Shown: positions 38,027 through 47,888, counted from the stretch's first letter. The stretch is DNA of 64,000 nucleotides from Hahellaceae bacterium (GCA_016744695.1 JADGDV010000003.1:62001-126000); one strand, 5' to 3'. Notes: a model not told the origin generated them from the letters alone. A program made the numbers and translations.

Positions 38027-38788
38027 ATGGCACAGGAAACTCGACATAAACAAATTATAGACCTCATTGCTGAGAGAGGGTACGTCACAATAGACGATAT
38101 GGCCCAGCATTTCCAAGTCACCCCTCAAACGATCAGAAGAGATATAAATTATCTTGACCAGGAAAAACTACTCCAGCGTTACCATGGCGGAGCAGGCGTT
38201 CCCTCTAGCACGTTGAACACAGCCTATAGCGATAGAAAAATTCAGAATTTAGAAGAAAAGCAGAGAATTGCTGACGCAATAGCAAGCAAGATTCCCGATA
38301 ATTCTTCAATGTTCATTAATATTGGAACAACAACAGAAACTATTTCAAAAGCACTACTCAATCACCGCGGGCTAACAATTATCACCAACAACCTCCACGT
38401 TGCCAGCATTCTAAGCTCTAAAGAGGACTTTAATATCATTATTGCTGGCGGAGCTGTACGCAACCGTGATGGGGGTATTATTGGTGAGGCTACCGTAGAT
38501 TTCGTAAAACAATTTAAGGTCGACTTTGCTCTTATAGGTATAAGCGGCATTGATGATGACGGAGAACTTCTCGATTTTGACTATCAGGAAGTCAGAGTTG
38601 CTCAAGCCATCATCAAAAATGCCAGGCAAGTTTATCTAGCCGCCGACCATTCAAAATTTGGTAGAAATGCAATGATCCGACTAGGTAATATCAGTCAGGC
38701 ATCTCACCTTTTTACGAGTAAAAAACCCCCACAGAACATCATTGACATATTGGGAGAGAATGGCGTTGATCTCTCAGTAACAGATTAA
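38027..38788 (+). CDS. glpR: Glycerol-3-phosphate regulon repressor GlpR (DeoR family)
   Basis: 253-residue DeoR-type repressor. N-terminal winged helix-turn-helix ([20 protein letters not shown], about residues 20-39) and the C-terminal DeoR sensor domain ([14 protein letters not shown], then [13 protein letters not shown] and AADHSKFGR). The DeoR family binds a phosphorylated sugar; glycerol-3-phosphate is inferred from the flanking glpK and glpD. Cotranscription with glpD is possible, but a 206-base gap with its own GlpR-like sites suggests separate promoters. Confidence 0.94.
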   Translation: MAQETRHKQIIDLIAERGYVTIDDMAQHFQVTPQTIRRDINYLDQEKLLQRYHGGAGVPSSTLNTAYSDRKIQNLEEKQRIADAIASKIPDNSSMFINIGTTTETISKALLNHRGLTIITNNLHVASILSSKEDFNIIIAGGAVRNRDGGIIGEATVDFVKQFKVDFALIGISGIDDDGELLDFDYQEVRVAQAIIKNARQVYLAADHSKFGRNAMIRLGNISQASHLFTSKKPPQNIIDILGENGVDLSVTD

Positions 38789-38821
38789 GACTTCCATTTA
38801 AATTTCTCATCTCAAAATCAT

Positions 38822-38848
38822 AATAGCCCTAATTATAGCAGGGCTATT
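38822..38848 (+). terminator. Hairpin after glpR
   Basis: AATAGCCCT (38822-38830) and AGGGCTATT (38840-38848), nine-base perfect stem with a nine-base loop, 34 bases past the glpR stop. Only a weak T-rich tail follows, so termination may be partial. Confidence 0.45.
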
Positions 38849-38948
38849 ATCTCCCCAAAAAATTTCACCCCCTATAAAAACACGTCACAAATTTCAATAT
38901 TTCTTGATTTAATACATTTGTAATAACTACGCATCAACATTATACTTG

Positions 38949-38976
38949 CGAACATTAATATTCACTTTCGAACATT
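38949..38976 (+). promoter_or_regulatory. Two GlpR-like half-sites before glpD
   Basis: CGAACATT occurs at 38949-38956 and again at 38969-38976, exactly 20 bases apart (two helical turns), directly upstream of glpD. Each equals the conserved half of the E. coli GlpR operator. They would overlap the glpD promoter or start region. Confidence 0.55.
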
Positions 38977-39000
38977 TCTGCTCATAAAAGGATATTGCCA

Positions 39001-40545
39001 GTGTTAACTCTTACCTCAAGCACAGTAGACATATTAGTTGTAGGCGGAGGCATAAATGGAACAGGCATTGCTGCGGACGCAGCAGGCAGGGGCTTGTCCG
39101 TTGCCTTATGCGAACAATCTGATCTTGCATCAGCAACTTCGTCTGCAAGCAGTAAGTTAATTCACGGTGGCTTGAGATATTTAGAGCATTATGAGTTTAG
39201 ATTGGTTAAGGAGGCTCTAGCGGAGCGTGAGATACTTTTAAAGAATGCCCCTCACCTTGTTCAGCCTTTACGGTTCACCCTCCCTCACAGGCCACACCTT
39301 CGCCCTGGATGGATGATTAGATCAGGGCTTTTCATGTATGATCACCTGACAAAACGAAACACCCTCCCCGGTACAAAATCATGTAAATTCAATCATCAAA
39401 GTCCATTAAAAGAAAATATAAAGAAAGGCTACCAATATTCTGACTGCTCTGTTGATGATGCGCGCCTTGTAATTACCAATGCTATATCTGCAAAACGAAA
39501 TGGCGCAACAATATTGACACGCACAAAATTCATCGCAGCAAAAAAGATCAAAAATGATGAGGTGTGGAAAGTAACACTACTTGATTTAGACAAAAACGTA
39601 GAGCATACCGTTTTTGCAAAATCCCTGATCAATGCCGCAGGCCCTTGGGTTAGCCAGGTTATCGCAGAACACATAAAACAAAAGCCAACCCGAGGCATTA
39701 GTCTTATTAAAGGCAGCCACATCATTGTACCTAAAATACACAATGAAGAAGGCGCCTTCATACTGCAAAATGAAGACAAACGAATTGTTTTCGTTATACC
39801 TTATCAAGATAAATTTTCTCTCGTAGGTACGACAGACAAAGAATACAAAGGAGACCCGTCAAACGTTTCAATTGATGACGACGAAATTAATTACTTAATA
39901 GACATTGTAAATAAGCATTTTATAGCGCAAATATCACGCGACGATATTGTGAAGACTTATTCAGGTGTTAGGCCTCTTTGCGATGACGAGTCATCAGACC
40001 CTTCCGCAATGACCAGAGATTACACCCTGGAATTAGAAGATAATAACCAAAAAACACCGCTACTATCTATTTATGGCGGAAAAATCACCACGTATCGTAA
40101 GCTAGCAGAAGCCGCCATGAAAAAAATGGCTCCGTACTTCCCAAAAATGAAACACAACTGGACTGCCACCGCCCCACTTCCTGGAGCCACCACAGCAACT
40201 CAGTCTTTAAGTGATGTAAAACAAATCATTCAAGAGGTTCATGCTTGGCTTCCAGAAAAATTACTTACCCGCTACAGTCGTAGCTATGGCCTTATGTGCT
40301 TACAATTCCTTGCACCATCTACAAGTAATAATGATGTAGGTATAAAAGATATGGGGATATACTTTGGTGCAAACCTCTACCAGTGTGAGGTGGATTATTT
40401 AGTACAGGAAGAATGGGCGAAGTCTGCTGAAGATATTCTATGGCGACGCACAAAACTGGGACTAGTTATAAGTGATGATGAAGTTCAGGCGCTAGAGGCG
40501 TATCTATATAACAAAAAATCAACCACCGGAAAACAGAGCGCTTAA
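39001..40545 (+). CDS. glpD: Aerobic glycerol-3-phosphate dehydrogenase
   Basis: Membrane-associated FAD enzyme oxidising glycerol-3-phosphate to dihydroxyacetone phosphate and reducing quinone. 514 residues from GTG 39001: AAGGA lies eight bases before it, while the upstream TTG 38995 would sit only two bases from that site. Seen: VVGGGINGTGIAADAAGRG (FAD binding) and the SSASSKLIHGGLRYLEHYEF stretch, both diagnostic. With glpK it forms the glycerol route, under glpR control. Confidence 0.97.
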   Translation: MLTLTSSTVDILVVGGGINGTGIAADAAGRGLSVALCEQSDLASATSSASSKLIHGGLRYLEHYEFRLVKEALAEREILLKNAPHLVQPLRFTLPHRPHLRPGWMIRSGLFMYDHLTKRNTLPGTKSCKFNHQSPLKENIKKGYQYSDCSVDDARLVITNAISAKRNGATILTRTKFIAAKKIKNDEVWKVTLLDLDKNVEHTVFAKSLINAAGPWVSQVIAEHIKQKPTRGISLIKGSHIIVPKIHNEEGAFILQNEDKRIVFVIPYQDKFSLVGTTDKEYKGDPSNVSIDDDEINYLIDIVNKHFIAQISRDDIVKTYSGVRPLCDDESSDPSAMTRDYTLELEDNNQKTPLLSIYGGKITTYRKLAEAAMKKMAPYFPKMKHNWTATAPLPGATTATQSLSDVKQIIQEVHAWLPEKLLTRYSRSYGLMCLQFLAPSTSNNDVGIKDMGIYFGANLYQCEVDYLVQEEWAKSAEDILWRRTKLGLVISDDEVQALEAYLYNKKSTTGKQSA

Positions 40546-40624
40546 GGCACTTGAAGAATCAATGAATATTTATCGGTAGCCTAGAGATACTATTTTGGCC
40601 CGATAAATATTCAACAAATAACAA

Positions 40625-42235
40625 TCAACTATCTAACTGTCGACGAGGCCAAACCAAACTAAACTTTGCCCCCCCCATACTGCTACGACCTAAAAATGCC
40701 TGACCACCGTGCCAGTACAAAATTCGTCTAACAATTGAAAGCCCCAAACCATAACCACCGGATGAGCGCGTACGACTATCATCAAGCCGAGCAAAGGGAG
40801 TAAATACTTTTTCCCAGTCACTCTCAGGTATACCAGCGCCATCATCTTCTACATCAATACGACAGGTTTCTTTATCGAATGCACAATGTACCTTAACCGT
40901 AGATGAAGCATAGCGTGTAGCATTTCCCACAAGGTTTTGCACCGCTCGATGAATATAACGATACTCAACATCAGACTGCTTCCATTGATGAGAGCCATCT
41001 TCAAACTCAGCTTTAATCGTCATTTCTGGCTTCACGCTACTCTGCTCAGAAACAACCTGCCCTACAATTAACTTTATGTCCACGTCATTAAAAACAAGTA
41101 TTGGACCACCCTGTTCCAACCGCGCATAAGTCAGGATTTCATCTATAAGCTCATCCAGTTCCTGAATATCAGAATCTATACCCGTCAACTGTTTCTGAAG
41201 AGACTTTTCACTAGCACAATCTTCGATCATCTGTACGCCAAAACGAATTCGCGCTACAGGTGTTCTTAATTCATGAGAAACCGCATGAATCATCTCGCGC
41301 TGAACCGCAACCAAACGCTGAATATGTTCTGCCATACGGTTAAAAGCATTACCTAGGCGCCCTATGGCATCCTGTCTGTCGACGTTAATACGAGCATCCA
41401 GCTCACCACGGGATATTTTACTGGCAACCGCCTCCAGCCCCCTAAGTCTTTTATCAATGGATGAAATCAAGACATAAACCGCTGCTGCCACTGCCGCCAC
41501 AACCATTAATACCAATGAAAAGATAAGAACATACGACACAGAGCTATAATGCTTTGGGAACCCGATACGAAAAACAGCGCCATCGTCTTTACGGTAATAA
41601 CCCGTTGCCGAAGAATCTTCATCACCCGAATAAAAATAACGCCCACTAGAAGATAATTGAGTTTGCACCCCTGATGGCAAGCTATTTAGCTCGTCAACTA
41701 CCGATACAATAGAGACATTAAATACCTGCATCAGTTCAAACAAATAAGCATCATCAACCTCTTGAGCACCCAACTGATCAAGAATTAGCTCTCCAAGCAA
41801 CTGGTTAATACCAGAGTACAGATCAGAAAACCAAACGGCCACAAAACGCATCTTTTCGTCAGAGCTAAGGCCTGAATGACGACTATCTAACGCTTTAATA
41901 ACCCGATAACCATGATCCTCAGAGGTAATAAGCACCTGACCATAACTCAGACGTTCTAATTCCAGAGGACTTAAGTTGAGTCGTGAGGTCGTTTCAATAG
42001 TAATTTGGGTTAAATCTGGGATTAAAGCGCTAGATTCAGATAAACGGGAAACCGTTGCGGCAAGCTTAGGGTGATCTAGAGCTGCCAACCAGTTTAGTGC
42101 TGGCGAAGTAATAGACACTCGGTAATGTTCACTACGAACCACATTAACGGTGTTATAAAGAAAGGTACAAAAAAGGCTTACTACCATTAAGGTTAGTAGT
42201 AAGCCTCCAAACATTCTTATAAAAAGCTTGTTCAC
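40625..42235 (-). CDS. Sensor histidine kinase (RstB-like)
   Basis: 536-residue membrane kinase. TM1 (about residues 7-29), periplasmic domain (about 30-230), TM2 (about 232-258), HAMP (about 258-310), HisKA with phospho-acceptor His in HAVSHELRTPVAR (about residue 325), and HATPase with NLVGNATRYASS and GGYGLGLSIVRRI. The HELRTPVARIRFG box and downstream position behind an OmpR-type regulator fit RstB, but the periplasmic domain is long for RstB and the signal is unknown. It lies 57 bases after its regulator gene. Confidence 0.87.
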   Translation of the reverse strand: MNKLFIRMFGGLLLTLMVVSLFCTFLYNTVNVVRSEHYRVSITSPALNWLAALDHPKLAATVSRLSESSALIPDLTQITIETTSRLNLSPLELERLSYGQVLITSEDHGYRVIKALDSRHSGLSSDEKMRFVAVWFSDLYSGINQLLGELILDQLGAQEVDDAYLFELMQVFNVSIVSVVDELNSLPSGVQTQLSSSGRYFYSGDEDSSATGYYRKDDGAVFRIGFPKHYSSVSYVLIFSLVLMVVAAVAAAVYVLISSIDKRLRGLEAVASKISRGELDARINVDRQDAIGRLGNAFNRMAEHIQRLVAVQREMIHAVSHELRTPVARIRFGVQMIEDCASEKSLQKQLTGIDSDIQELDELIDEILTYARLEQGGPILVFNDVDIKLIVGQVVSEQSSVKPEMTIKAEFEDGSHQWKQSDVEYRYIHRAVQNLVGNATRYASSTVKVHCAFDKETCRIDVEDDGAGIPESDWEKVFTPFARLDDSRTRSSGGYGLGLSIVRRILYWHGGQAFLGRSSMGGAKFSLVWPRRQLDS

Positions 42236-42292
42236 AGTTGTTAGATCCTGAGCCAGTTACTATTGCTTCTTTAATATAAAGCCCTTTTAAGA

Positions 42293-43027
42293 TCAGGCTT
42301 CTTTAACAAACAGGTAACCTTTGCTGCGAACTGTTTTTATTCGCTTTGGGTGAACAGGGTCATCACCAATTTTTGGTCGAATTCTTGAAACCCGAACATC
42401 TATTGAGCGATCTTGGCCGTCATACTCAATACCTCTTAGCGCTGTAAATATTTCCTCACGACTAAGCACCGTACCTGCACTGCTAGACAATAACCACAGT
42501 AAATCAAACTCTGCGCTCGTTAGCTCAATGCTTTCGTCATTTAACCAGGCTTCGCGCATAGAGCGGTCAACGACCAAATTATTAAATGTTAGCCTCACCG
42601 GCTCATCATCATCCGTACCCGCCTGATCTGATGTTAGCGGCTCCGTAATACGTCGTAATAAAGCTCTTATTCGCGCTAATAAAACACGAGGTCTTACAGG
42701 CTTAGACATATAATCATCCGCACCCATTTCTAAACCTAGTACCTGATCAAGATCATCAGTGCGCGCCGTCAGCATTAAAATAGGTCCATTATAAAAAGGA
42801 CGCACTTTACGGCAAATAGAAAGACCATCTTCTCCTGGGAGCATTAAATCAAGAACAACCAAATCTGGCTTTTCATTCTTAATACGATCAACAGCGTGTC
42901 CACCGTTAGGCTCAACAGAGACAATCAGTCCATTACTTTCCAAGTATTCTTTTGTAAGATCTGCAAGACGCTCATCATCTTCTACGATAAGGATACGCCA
43001 CGATTCATTCTGCTCTACGTCTTCCAT
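42293..43027 (-). CDS. OmpR-family response regulator (RstA-like)
   Basis: 244 residues from ATG 43027 (MEDVEQNESWRILIVEDDE); a GTG at 43060 would add 11 residues. Receiver domain with acidic pair (VEDDERLADL), phospho-acceptor Asp in VVLDLMLPGEDGLS and Lys in YMSKPVRPR; C-terminal winged-helix DNA-binding domain (about 145-243, ELTSAEFDLLWLLSSSAG, IDVRVSRIRPKI). Pairs with the kinase gene just downstream. Closest to RstA by the SRIRPKIGDDPVHP end, at a guess. Confidence 0.9.
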   Translation of the reverse strand: MEDVEQNESWRILIVEDDERLADLTKEYLESNGLIVSVEPNGGHAVDRIKNEKPDLVVLDLMLPGEDGLSICRKVRPFYNGPILMLTARTDDLDQVLGLEMGADDYMSKPVRPRVLLARIRALLRRITEPLTSDQAGTDDDEPVRLTFNNLVVDRSMREAWLNDESIELTSAEFDLLWLLSSSAGTVLSREEIFTALRGIEYDGQDRSIDVRVSRIRPKIGDDPVHPKRIKTVRSKGYLFVKEA

Positions 43028-43286
43028 TCTTTTTTTCTTATATTGGTCAGGTCTGTGCACACGTTAAGCGATCTAACAGTCAACATTGCTTACTAGTGCA
43101 AAAACACTTAAATCGTATCTAAAAATTCGATTCTTTTTATAGCTTATTTGAAAACAAACAAAACCAAAAAGAACACGATTTTCCCCTTGTATTAATAGTA
43201 ATTATACATGCTGTTTAAGAATTTACATGAAAATATTACAAGAAACAATTTTCTACAATTTTCAAACGCATTTAACCGCTAAGTAT

Positions 43287-43754
43287 TTAGTCTTTTGCAA
43301 TAGGATAACCTAAGCGAACCTCCTCGTCAGATGCATCCCGAATAGACAATATTTCAATATCAAAAAAGAGCGTAAAGCCCGCTAAAGGGTGGTTCGCGTC
43401 AACAGTCACAGAATCTTTACCCACCTTAACTATTTTCACCACCTGTGTTTGATCCCCCGTATTGGTCTGAAACTTCATCCCGACCACAACATCTTCCACT
43501 GCATCAAAAAGAGACTTGGGCACTTCCTGCAAATAATCGGGGTTATGCGTACCATAGGCTAACTCAGGAGGGATGGTTACATCTAATACATCACCAACTT
43601 TACGTTCTTTCAGGGCCTGCTCAACCCCTTTAACGACCACACCACTGCCTTCAAGAAAGGTTAATGGCTCTCCTCCTTCTGACGTATCAACAACAACGCC
43701 TTCTGCATTCCTGAGATTGTAATTAATAGAATAAACTTTTGGTAAATCTGACAT
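43287..43754 (-). CDS. FKBP-type peptidyl-prolyl isomerase, SlyD/SlpA type
   Basis: 155 residues from ATG 43754, with AGAGG four bases before; TTG 43766 is an alternative. FKBP domain interrupted by an IF (insert-in-flap) region: GSGVVVKGVEQAL, then PELAYGTHN before the insert and VDANHPLAGFTLFFDIEIL after it. This is SlyD/SlpA architecture, a cytoplasmic folding helper. The metal-binding His-rich tail of E. coli SlyD is missing, so nickel handling is doubtful and SlpA (FkpB) is equally possible. Confidence 0.88.
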   Translation of the reverse strand: MSDLPKVYSINYNLRNAEGVVVDTSEGGEPLTFLEGSGVVVKGVEQALKERKVGDVLDVTIPPELAYGTHNPDYLQEVPKSLFDAVEDVVVGMKFQTNTGDQTQVVKIVKVGKDSVTVDANHPLAGFTLFFDIEILSIRDASDEEVRLGYPIAKD

Positions 43755-43822
43755 TGAGCCTCTCAAGTAAAGATCTTAGTTATAAGTAAAAATATCTAAG
43801 GGTAGTTTATCTTAAACCTAAA

Positions 43823-43860
43823 CAAAAAAACCATTGCACCTTGAATGCAATGGTTTTTTA
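43823..43860 (-). terminator. Rho-independent terminator after the acetyl-CoA hydrolase-family gene
   Basis: CCATTGCA (43831-43838), 7-base loop, TGCAATGG (43846-43853) with A7 before and T6 after, so able to work in both directions. On the minus strand it follows the stop of the gene at 43893. Confidence 0.85.
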
Positions 43861-43892
43861 TTTAATAAGACGCTAATTAACGAGGCTAAGTT

Positions 43893-46064
43893 CTACTGTG
43901 CCATTAATTCAGCCAGCAATAACTTTTGCTCCAATTTTTCTTTAAAGTTTGCAGGGTTTTCCATATTCATTCGCTTCATCAGCGGTACGAACTCCGGTGA
44001 CACCCCTTTTACCTTTATAGCCTCTAATATAGACTTAAACAGCCCACTGCGCGTAGCGGTTTTAGCCTTAAGACCTTTCAAGGCCTTACCTATCTTCAAC
44101 TCTTCAGGAGTAAAATCACAACCAAATGGGAAGGGTTCAAAGAAACCTTTTTCTTTGTATTTATTAAAAACATTCAATAAATTTTCAGGTGTATTATGAC
44201 GATATTCGTCCGGCAATTGATAATCTCTAGCGACCTTACCAACTGCTTTAGCTTGTTCAAGCAACTCATCTTGAAAGCGCGAGTCAGCTATTTTTATGAG
44301 TTCAATATACACATCCTGATCTTGCTTACTTAACAAATCAGCAACACCATACTCAGTAATTACAATGTCACGTAAATGACGAGGTATTGTTGAGTGCCCA
44401 TAATTAAATACTATATTTGATTTTGGGCCATCAACCGTTTGACGATGACTCTTAAGCTTCAATATTGACCGAGCATCATCAATCTCATGAGCCATTGCCA
44501 CGAAATTATACTGCCCACCAACACCACTCACTACCTTACCATTCTCAAGGCCATCAGATACTGCCGCACCATTTAAGGTATACATCATTGTAGAATTGAT
44601 AAATCGTGCATCTTGTCGCTGAGAGACTTTTAACTTTTGATTACCAAATTCGTGATCCATCAAATGGTTAATATATCTAACACTAGTCATGCAGAACTTT
44701 TCATTCTCTTCAGCACTTAAACCTCTCAAAGCCTCATAAAAGCTATTAGGTCCAAGGAAGAATCCACCATGCATGACAATGCCACCTTTAAGCTTGTCGC
44801 CAAGACAATGCTCCGCAACCAACTGGCGGTTATTATCAGCCTCTAACTTAGGCTCAATGGTTTGCCCATCAACCAACAAGCAACCACCTTTAAATTCCAC
44901 TTCAGGCTTGAATATTCCAAACTGTTGAAGGAAAGCAACGTCCTTTGCACGCAACGTTGAAGGAATAATATCTTGCTCAAGCAAGGCATCTAGCGTTGTT
45001 ATATCGACATCATGAGTAATTTTATTCTCATTAAGCAAGATCTGAAGCTCTGCGTGATCAAAAACCTCTCGCTTTAATATACCCGCCTTGTAAAGGTGCA
45101 TAAACCCGTCAACCATCATCTCACTGCAGCCATAAAGCCCCTTTGAGAATGTGTCACGACCACCAATTGATGAAATAATCGGAAAGCGCTCTTCAAGCTT
45201 CAGTTCATTCATTAACTCATTGTATACATCATTATTGTTATGCCTGAGGATGGCACTGTATACCAAGGCACTCCCAAGAGAACCAATCCCCACTTGCAAG
45301 GTACCATTATCTCTCAATAATGTACTGGCATTAAAACCAATCATATGGTCAGCAGGCATGATAGCCATGTTAGGCGCACCAAACAGAGGGTATTCGTAAG
45401 CTGGGTTTTCAAGGATTAAATCAAATTCATCTTCGCCTACTTCAGCATGGTTAACCATAAAAGGTAAGTTGTTATTTACTTCAGCAATAACAGCCACCCT
45501 TTTACCCGCTTTTTCCTGTTCTCTTAATATGGGCACTAGGTCTAGAGAGGTATCAGGGTTAGCACTAAGACTATATCTTGGCACGCCATTAATTTCTTTT
45601 TTAGCCACAATCTGGGAAACTGCATTAACACCTACAGCAACCAATTCTCTTACCGCATGCGTATAATTTGTACATATGTAAGTTTGCTGCTGCTTATCAT
45701 CTTTTAAGAAACTACCGGCTTTAAAGAAGAATTCCGTTACCTCTACATTAGACGGCAACGCTTTTTTTCGAAGATCCTTCATATACTCAAGGTCAGGTAT
45801 ATCACCAAATAATCTTTCTACAAAAGGCCCCATGAACTTTGCTTCAAGCCCGGTTCCTACAGCTGGCTTTTCGAGTGAAAGTGCGGTTGCAATAACAAGA
45901 TTGATACTCGGATCGGCCTTTGCACGTTTATATAGCGCATTAATAAAGTGAACGGGCTTACCCAAGCCTAAAGGCATTCCAAATTTAATATCCTTACCAA
46001 TTTTTTCAATAAGAGCATCAACGCATTTTTCCACATCATTGTGTATTACTGGAGCCATAGCCAT
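43893..46064 (-). CDS. Acetyl-CoA hydrolase/transferase family protein, large form
   Basis: 723 residues with two CoA-transferase domains of the acetyl-CoA hydrolase/4-hydroxybutyrate CoA-transferase type: an N-terminal half with GKPVHFINALYKRAK and LRDNGTLQVGIGSLGSALVYS, and a C-terminal half with VVSGVGGQYNFVAMAHEIDDAR, then IVFNYGHSTIPRHLRDIVITEYGVADL. Usual family members are about 430-550 residues; extra sequence lies between the halves (about 290-370) and at the ends. GGGGAACAAAT precedes the ATG. Substrate (acetate, succinate, other acyl-CoA) cannot be fixed; it ends with a strong terminator. Confidence 0.85.
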   Translation of the reverse strand: MAMAPVIHNDVEKCVDALIEKIGKDIKFGMPLGLGKPVHFINALYKRAKADPSINLVIATALSLEKPAVGTGLEAKFMGPFVERLFGDIPDLEYMKDLRKKALPSNVEVTEFFFKAGSFLKDDKQQQTYICTNYTHAVRELVAVGVNAVSQIVAKKEINGVPRYSLSANPDTSLDLVPILREQEKAGKRVAVIAEVNNNLPFMVNHAEVGEDEFDLILENPAYEYPLFGAPNMAIMPADHMIGFNASTLLRDNGTLQVGIGSLGSALVYSAILRHNNNDVYNELMNELKLEERFPIISSIGGRDTFSKGLYGCSEMMVDGFMHLYKAGILKREVFDHAELQILLNENKITHDVDITTLDALLEQDIIPSTLRAKDVAFLQQFGIFKPEVEFKGGCLLVDGQTIEPKLEADNNRQLVAEHCLGDKLKGGIVMHGGFFLGPNSFYEALRGLSAEENEKFCMTSVRYINHLMDHEFGNQKLKVSQRQDARFINSTMMYTLNGAAVSDGLENGKVVSGVGGQYNFVAMAHEIDDARSILKLKSHRQTVDGPKSNIVFNYGHSTIPRHLRDIVITEYGVADLLSKQDQDVYIELIKIADSRFQDELLEQAKAVGKVARDYQLPDEYRHNTPENLLNVFNKYKEKGFFEPFPFGCDFTPEELKIGKALKGLKAKTATRSGLFKSILEAIKVKGVSPEFVPLMKRMNMENPANFKEKLEQKLLLAELMAQ

Positions 46065-46227
46065 TATTTGTTCCCCTGCTTATTTTGTTTTTTTAATTGT
46101 CTAAAATATACCCAATTACAAACAGTATGACCAATGCAATTCAATAGAGGATTGACGGTAATCAAATCAAGAGAGCAATAAAAGGAAGGGAGTAGCGGAA
46201 AGTATAAAAAAGACTAAAAGGAGGAGA

Positions 46228-46563
46228 TTAAAACTTCATTTTCATTGAAATAGAGAACTCATCTTCAGCCATATCCACTCCATACTGGGCTTTTGCAAGA
46301 CCACGCTGAAAACTAGAAGCATAACGCGGCTCATTGCCTTTTCTCTTAATGCTGTTCATGCGCTGTAACTCAACAGCACCATTAAACCAATGACTTCCCA
46401 GCATACTCACTAACCTTGATAGGCACTTACTCTTACTCAAGCCCTTTTCAATAAGAATTTCATCATCGCCAGCAACCATGCTATTAAATTCAGCAGCCTC
46501 AACATTGGCTACAACTGCAAATAAATTAACCGTTAAAAGCAAAACAAATATTTTATACACCAC
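46228..46563 (-). CDS. Exported protein of unknown function
   Basis: 111 residues from GTG 46563, with TGAGG seven bases before it. Clear signal peptide (hydrophobic residues 5-19, cut near VEAAEF), then 85 mature residues without a domain I recognise, rich in Met and charged residues (MNSIKRKGNEPRY, EDEFSISMKMKF). It sits alone between the acetyl-CoA hydrolase-family gene and the PhaC-like gene, with its own spacing on both sides. The good start signals make it a likely real gene. Confidence 0.7.
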   Translation of the reverse strand: MVYKIFVLLLTVNLFAVVANVEAAEFNSMVAGDDEILIEKGLSKSKCLSRLVSMLGSHWFNGAVELQRMNSIKRKGNEPRYASSFQRGLAKAQYGVDMAEDEFSISMKMKF

Positions 46564-46757
46564 GTTGTCACCTCACACCAAAACAGACTATATTTTGTCT
46601 AAATGTTCTTATGTCGCCATGGAGTACATAATACTAAAGCACGGATTTTATTTCTGTGACCCTCACCTTAAAAAGATAAAAACCTGTTCACAAACCACTG
46701 TTATACAAACATATTTTTGTAAGCTAGTGTAACATTAAGAGCGTTTTAAGTTACCAC

Positions 46758-47888
46758 CTAGTCAGAGCGACCGGCCAACCAGTCAGCACTAATAGCCCAG
46801 GCATTTGAAGGCGCCTTTCCGCCAGCAAACACACCGGCATGACCACCTGGCACAACATAAAACTCCTTATCTTCTGATGAGATAACATCCAAAACCTTAC
46901 GTGCAGCACGAATACTTACTAAGTTATCGGTATCTCCAGCAAACGCAAGAATTGAGCATTTTATTTTTTCGAATTCAGCCCGTTCATCACCAATTTGTAT
47001 GGTTCCTTTAGCCAACTGGTTATTTATCATCATGTGGACAACCATATCCTTTATAGTCTCCCCTGGGTAATCAACCATGTCATCAAACCATTGGCTCATT
47101 GTTAGATGCTCCGTGAGATACTCTCGATCCCACATATTTAAAAGCACATCAAAATAATTGATCACATTACCCATTGGATTGGTTAACTTAAATGCCAGTG
47201 AGTTGACCCACCCTGGTACATGAAAGTAGCGAGCTGGCAAATCTAACAAAGAAAAGTTTAATAATTGAGATAAAGTCTGTGCGGGGCGGTAAATGGTGGA
47301 AAGAACCCTGCCCGCGACACCACTCTGATGCATATCAATAGGGCTTGCCACGGTGATCATATTACGCACATGCGGATCATTCGATACTGCAGCATACATA
47401 AGAGATAATAACCCTCCCATACAATATGAAAATATAGAAACATCTTGCTCTCCGCTTACCTCTCTAACTTGAGACAAGGCTTTCGGCATCCACTCCAAAA
47501 CATACGTTTCCAAAGAAAGGTCACTATGATCTTCAGTAACCTCTCCCCAATCAATCAAATAAACATCAAAACCTTTGGCCAAGAAAAATCTAACGACACT
47601 ACGGTGAGGCATTAAATCAAAAATCATTGACGTCGCAGCCAAAGGAGGAACCAGCACAAGGGGTACGCGATGCTTCGTCTGGTTTACAGTGATTAAATCA
47701 TCCCCAATTTGAACTTGCTCATCCTCAAGGGGAAGATAATGCCTTACCGACATAATTCTATCTCGATAAATAACATCAAAGGGCGTTAGATTTGAAATAA
47801 TGAAATTTTCGTTAAACAGTTTTTTTTCTGCAGCATGAACCAAGCTCCACATCGCTTTTTCAGCTATGCCCTGCATTCCTTTTTTCAT
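46758..47888 (-). CDS. PhaC-like alpha/beta hydrolase (poly-hydroxyalkanoate synthase family)
   Basis: 376 residues. The nucleophile elbow FSYCMGGLL carries Cys (about residue 160) in the pattern typical of PHA synthases, with VLVPPLAATSMIFDL before it, catalytic Asp candidate in AFAGDTDNLVS (about 316) and His in VVPGGHAGVFAGGKAPSNAW (about 350). Length fits the small class III PhaC subunits, but the partner phaE or any phaA, phaB or phasin gene is absent, so true polymer synthesis is uncertain. It may be a standalone PhaC-family hydrolase or acyltransferase. Confidence 0.8.
   Translation of the reverse strand: MKKGMQGIAEKAMWSLVHAAEKKLFNENFIISNLTPFDVIYRDRIMSVRHYLPLEDEQVQIGDDLITVNQTKHRVPLVLVPPLAATSMIFDLMPHRSVVRFFLAKGFDVYLIDWGEVTEDHSDLSLETYVLEWMPKALSQVREVSGEQDVSIFSYCMGGLLSLMYAAVSNDPHVRNMITVASPIDMHQSGVAGRVLSTIYRPAQTLSQLLNFSLLDLPARYFHVPGWVNSLAFKLTNPMGNVINYFDVLLNMWDREYLTEHLTMSQWFDDMVDYPGETIKDMVVHMMINNQLAKGTIQIGDERAEFEKIKCSILAFAGDTDNLVSIRAARKVLDVISSEDKEFYVVPGGHAGVFAGGKAPSNAWAISADWLAGRSD

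Noticed and set aside
46478-46732. Plus-strand 84-codon frame opposite the exported protein gene
   Set aside because: No ribosome site, no recognisable signals, and it overlaps the better supported minus-strand gene.
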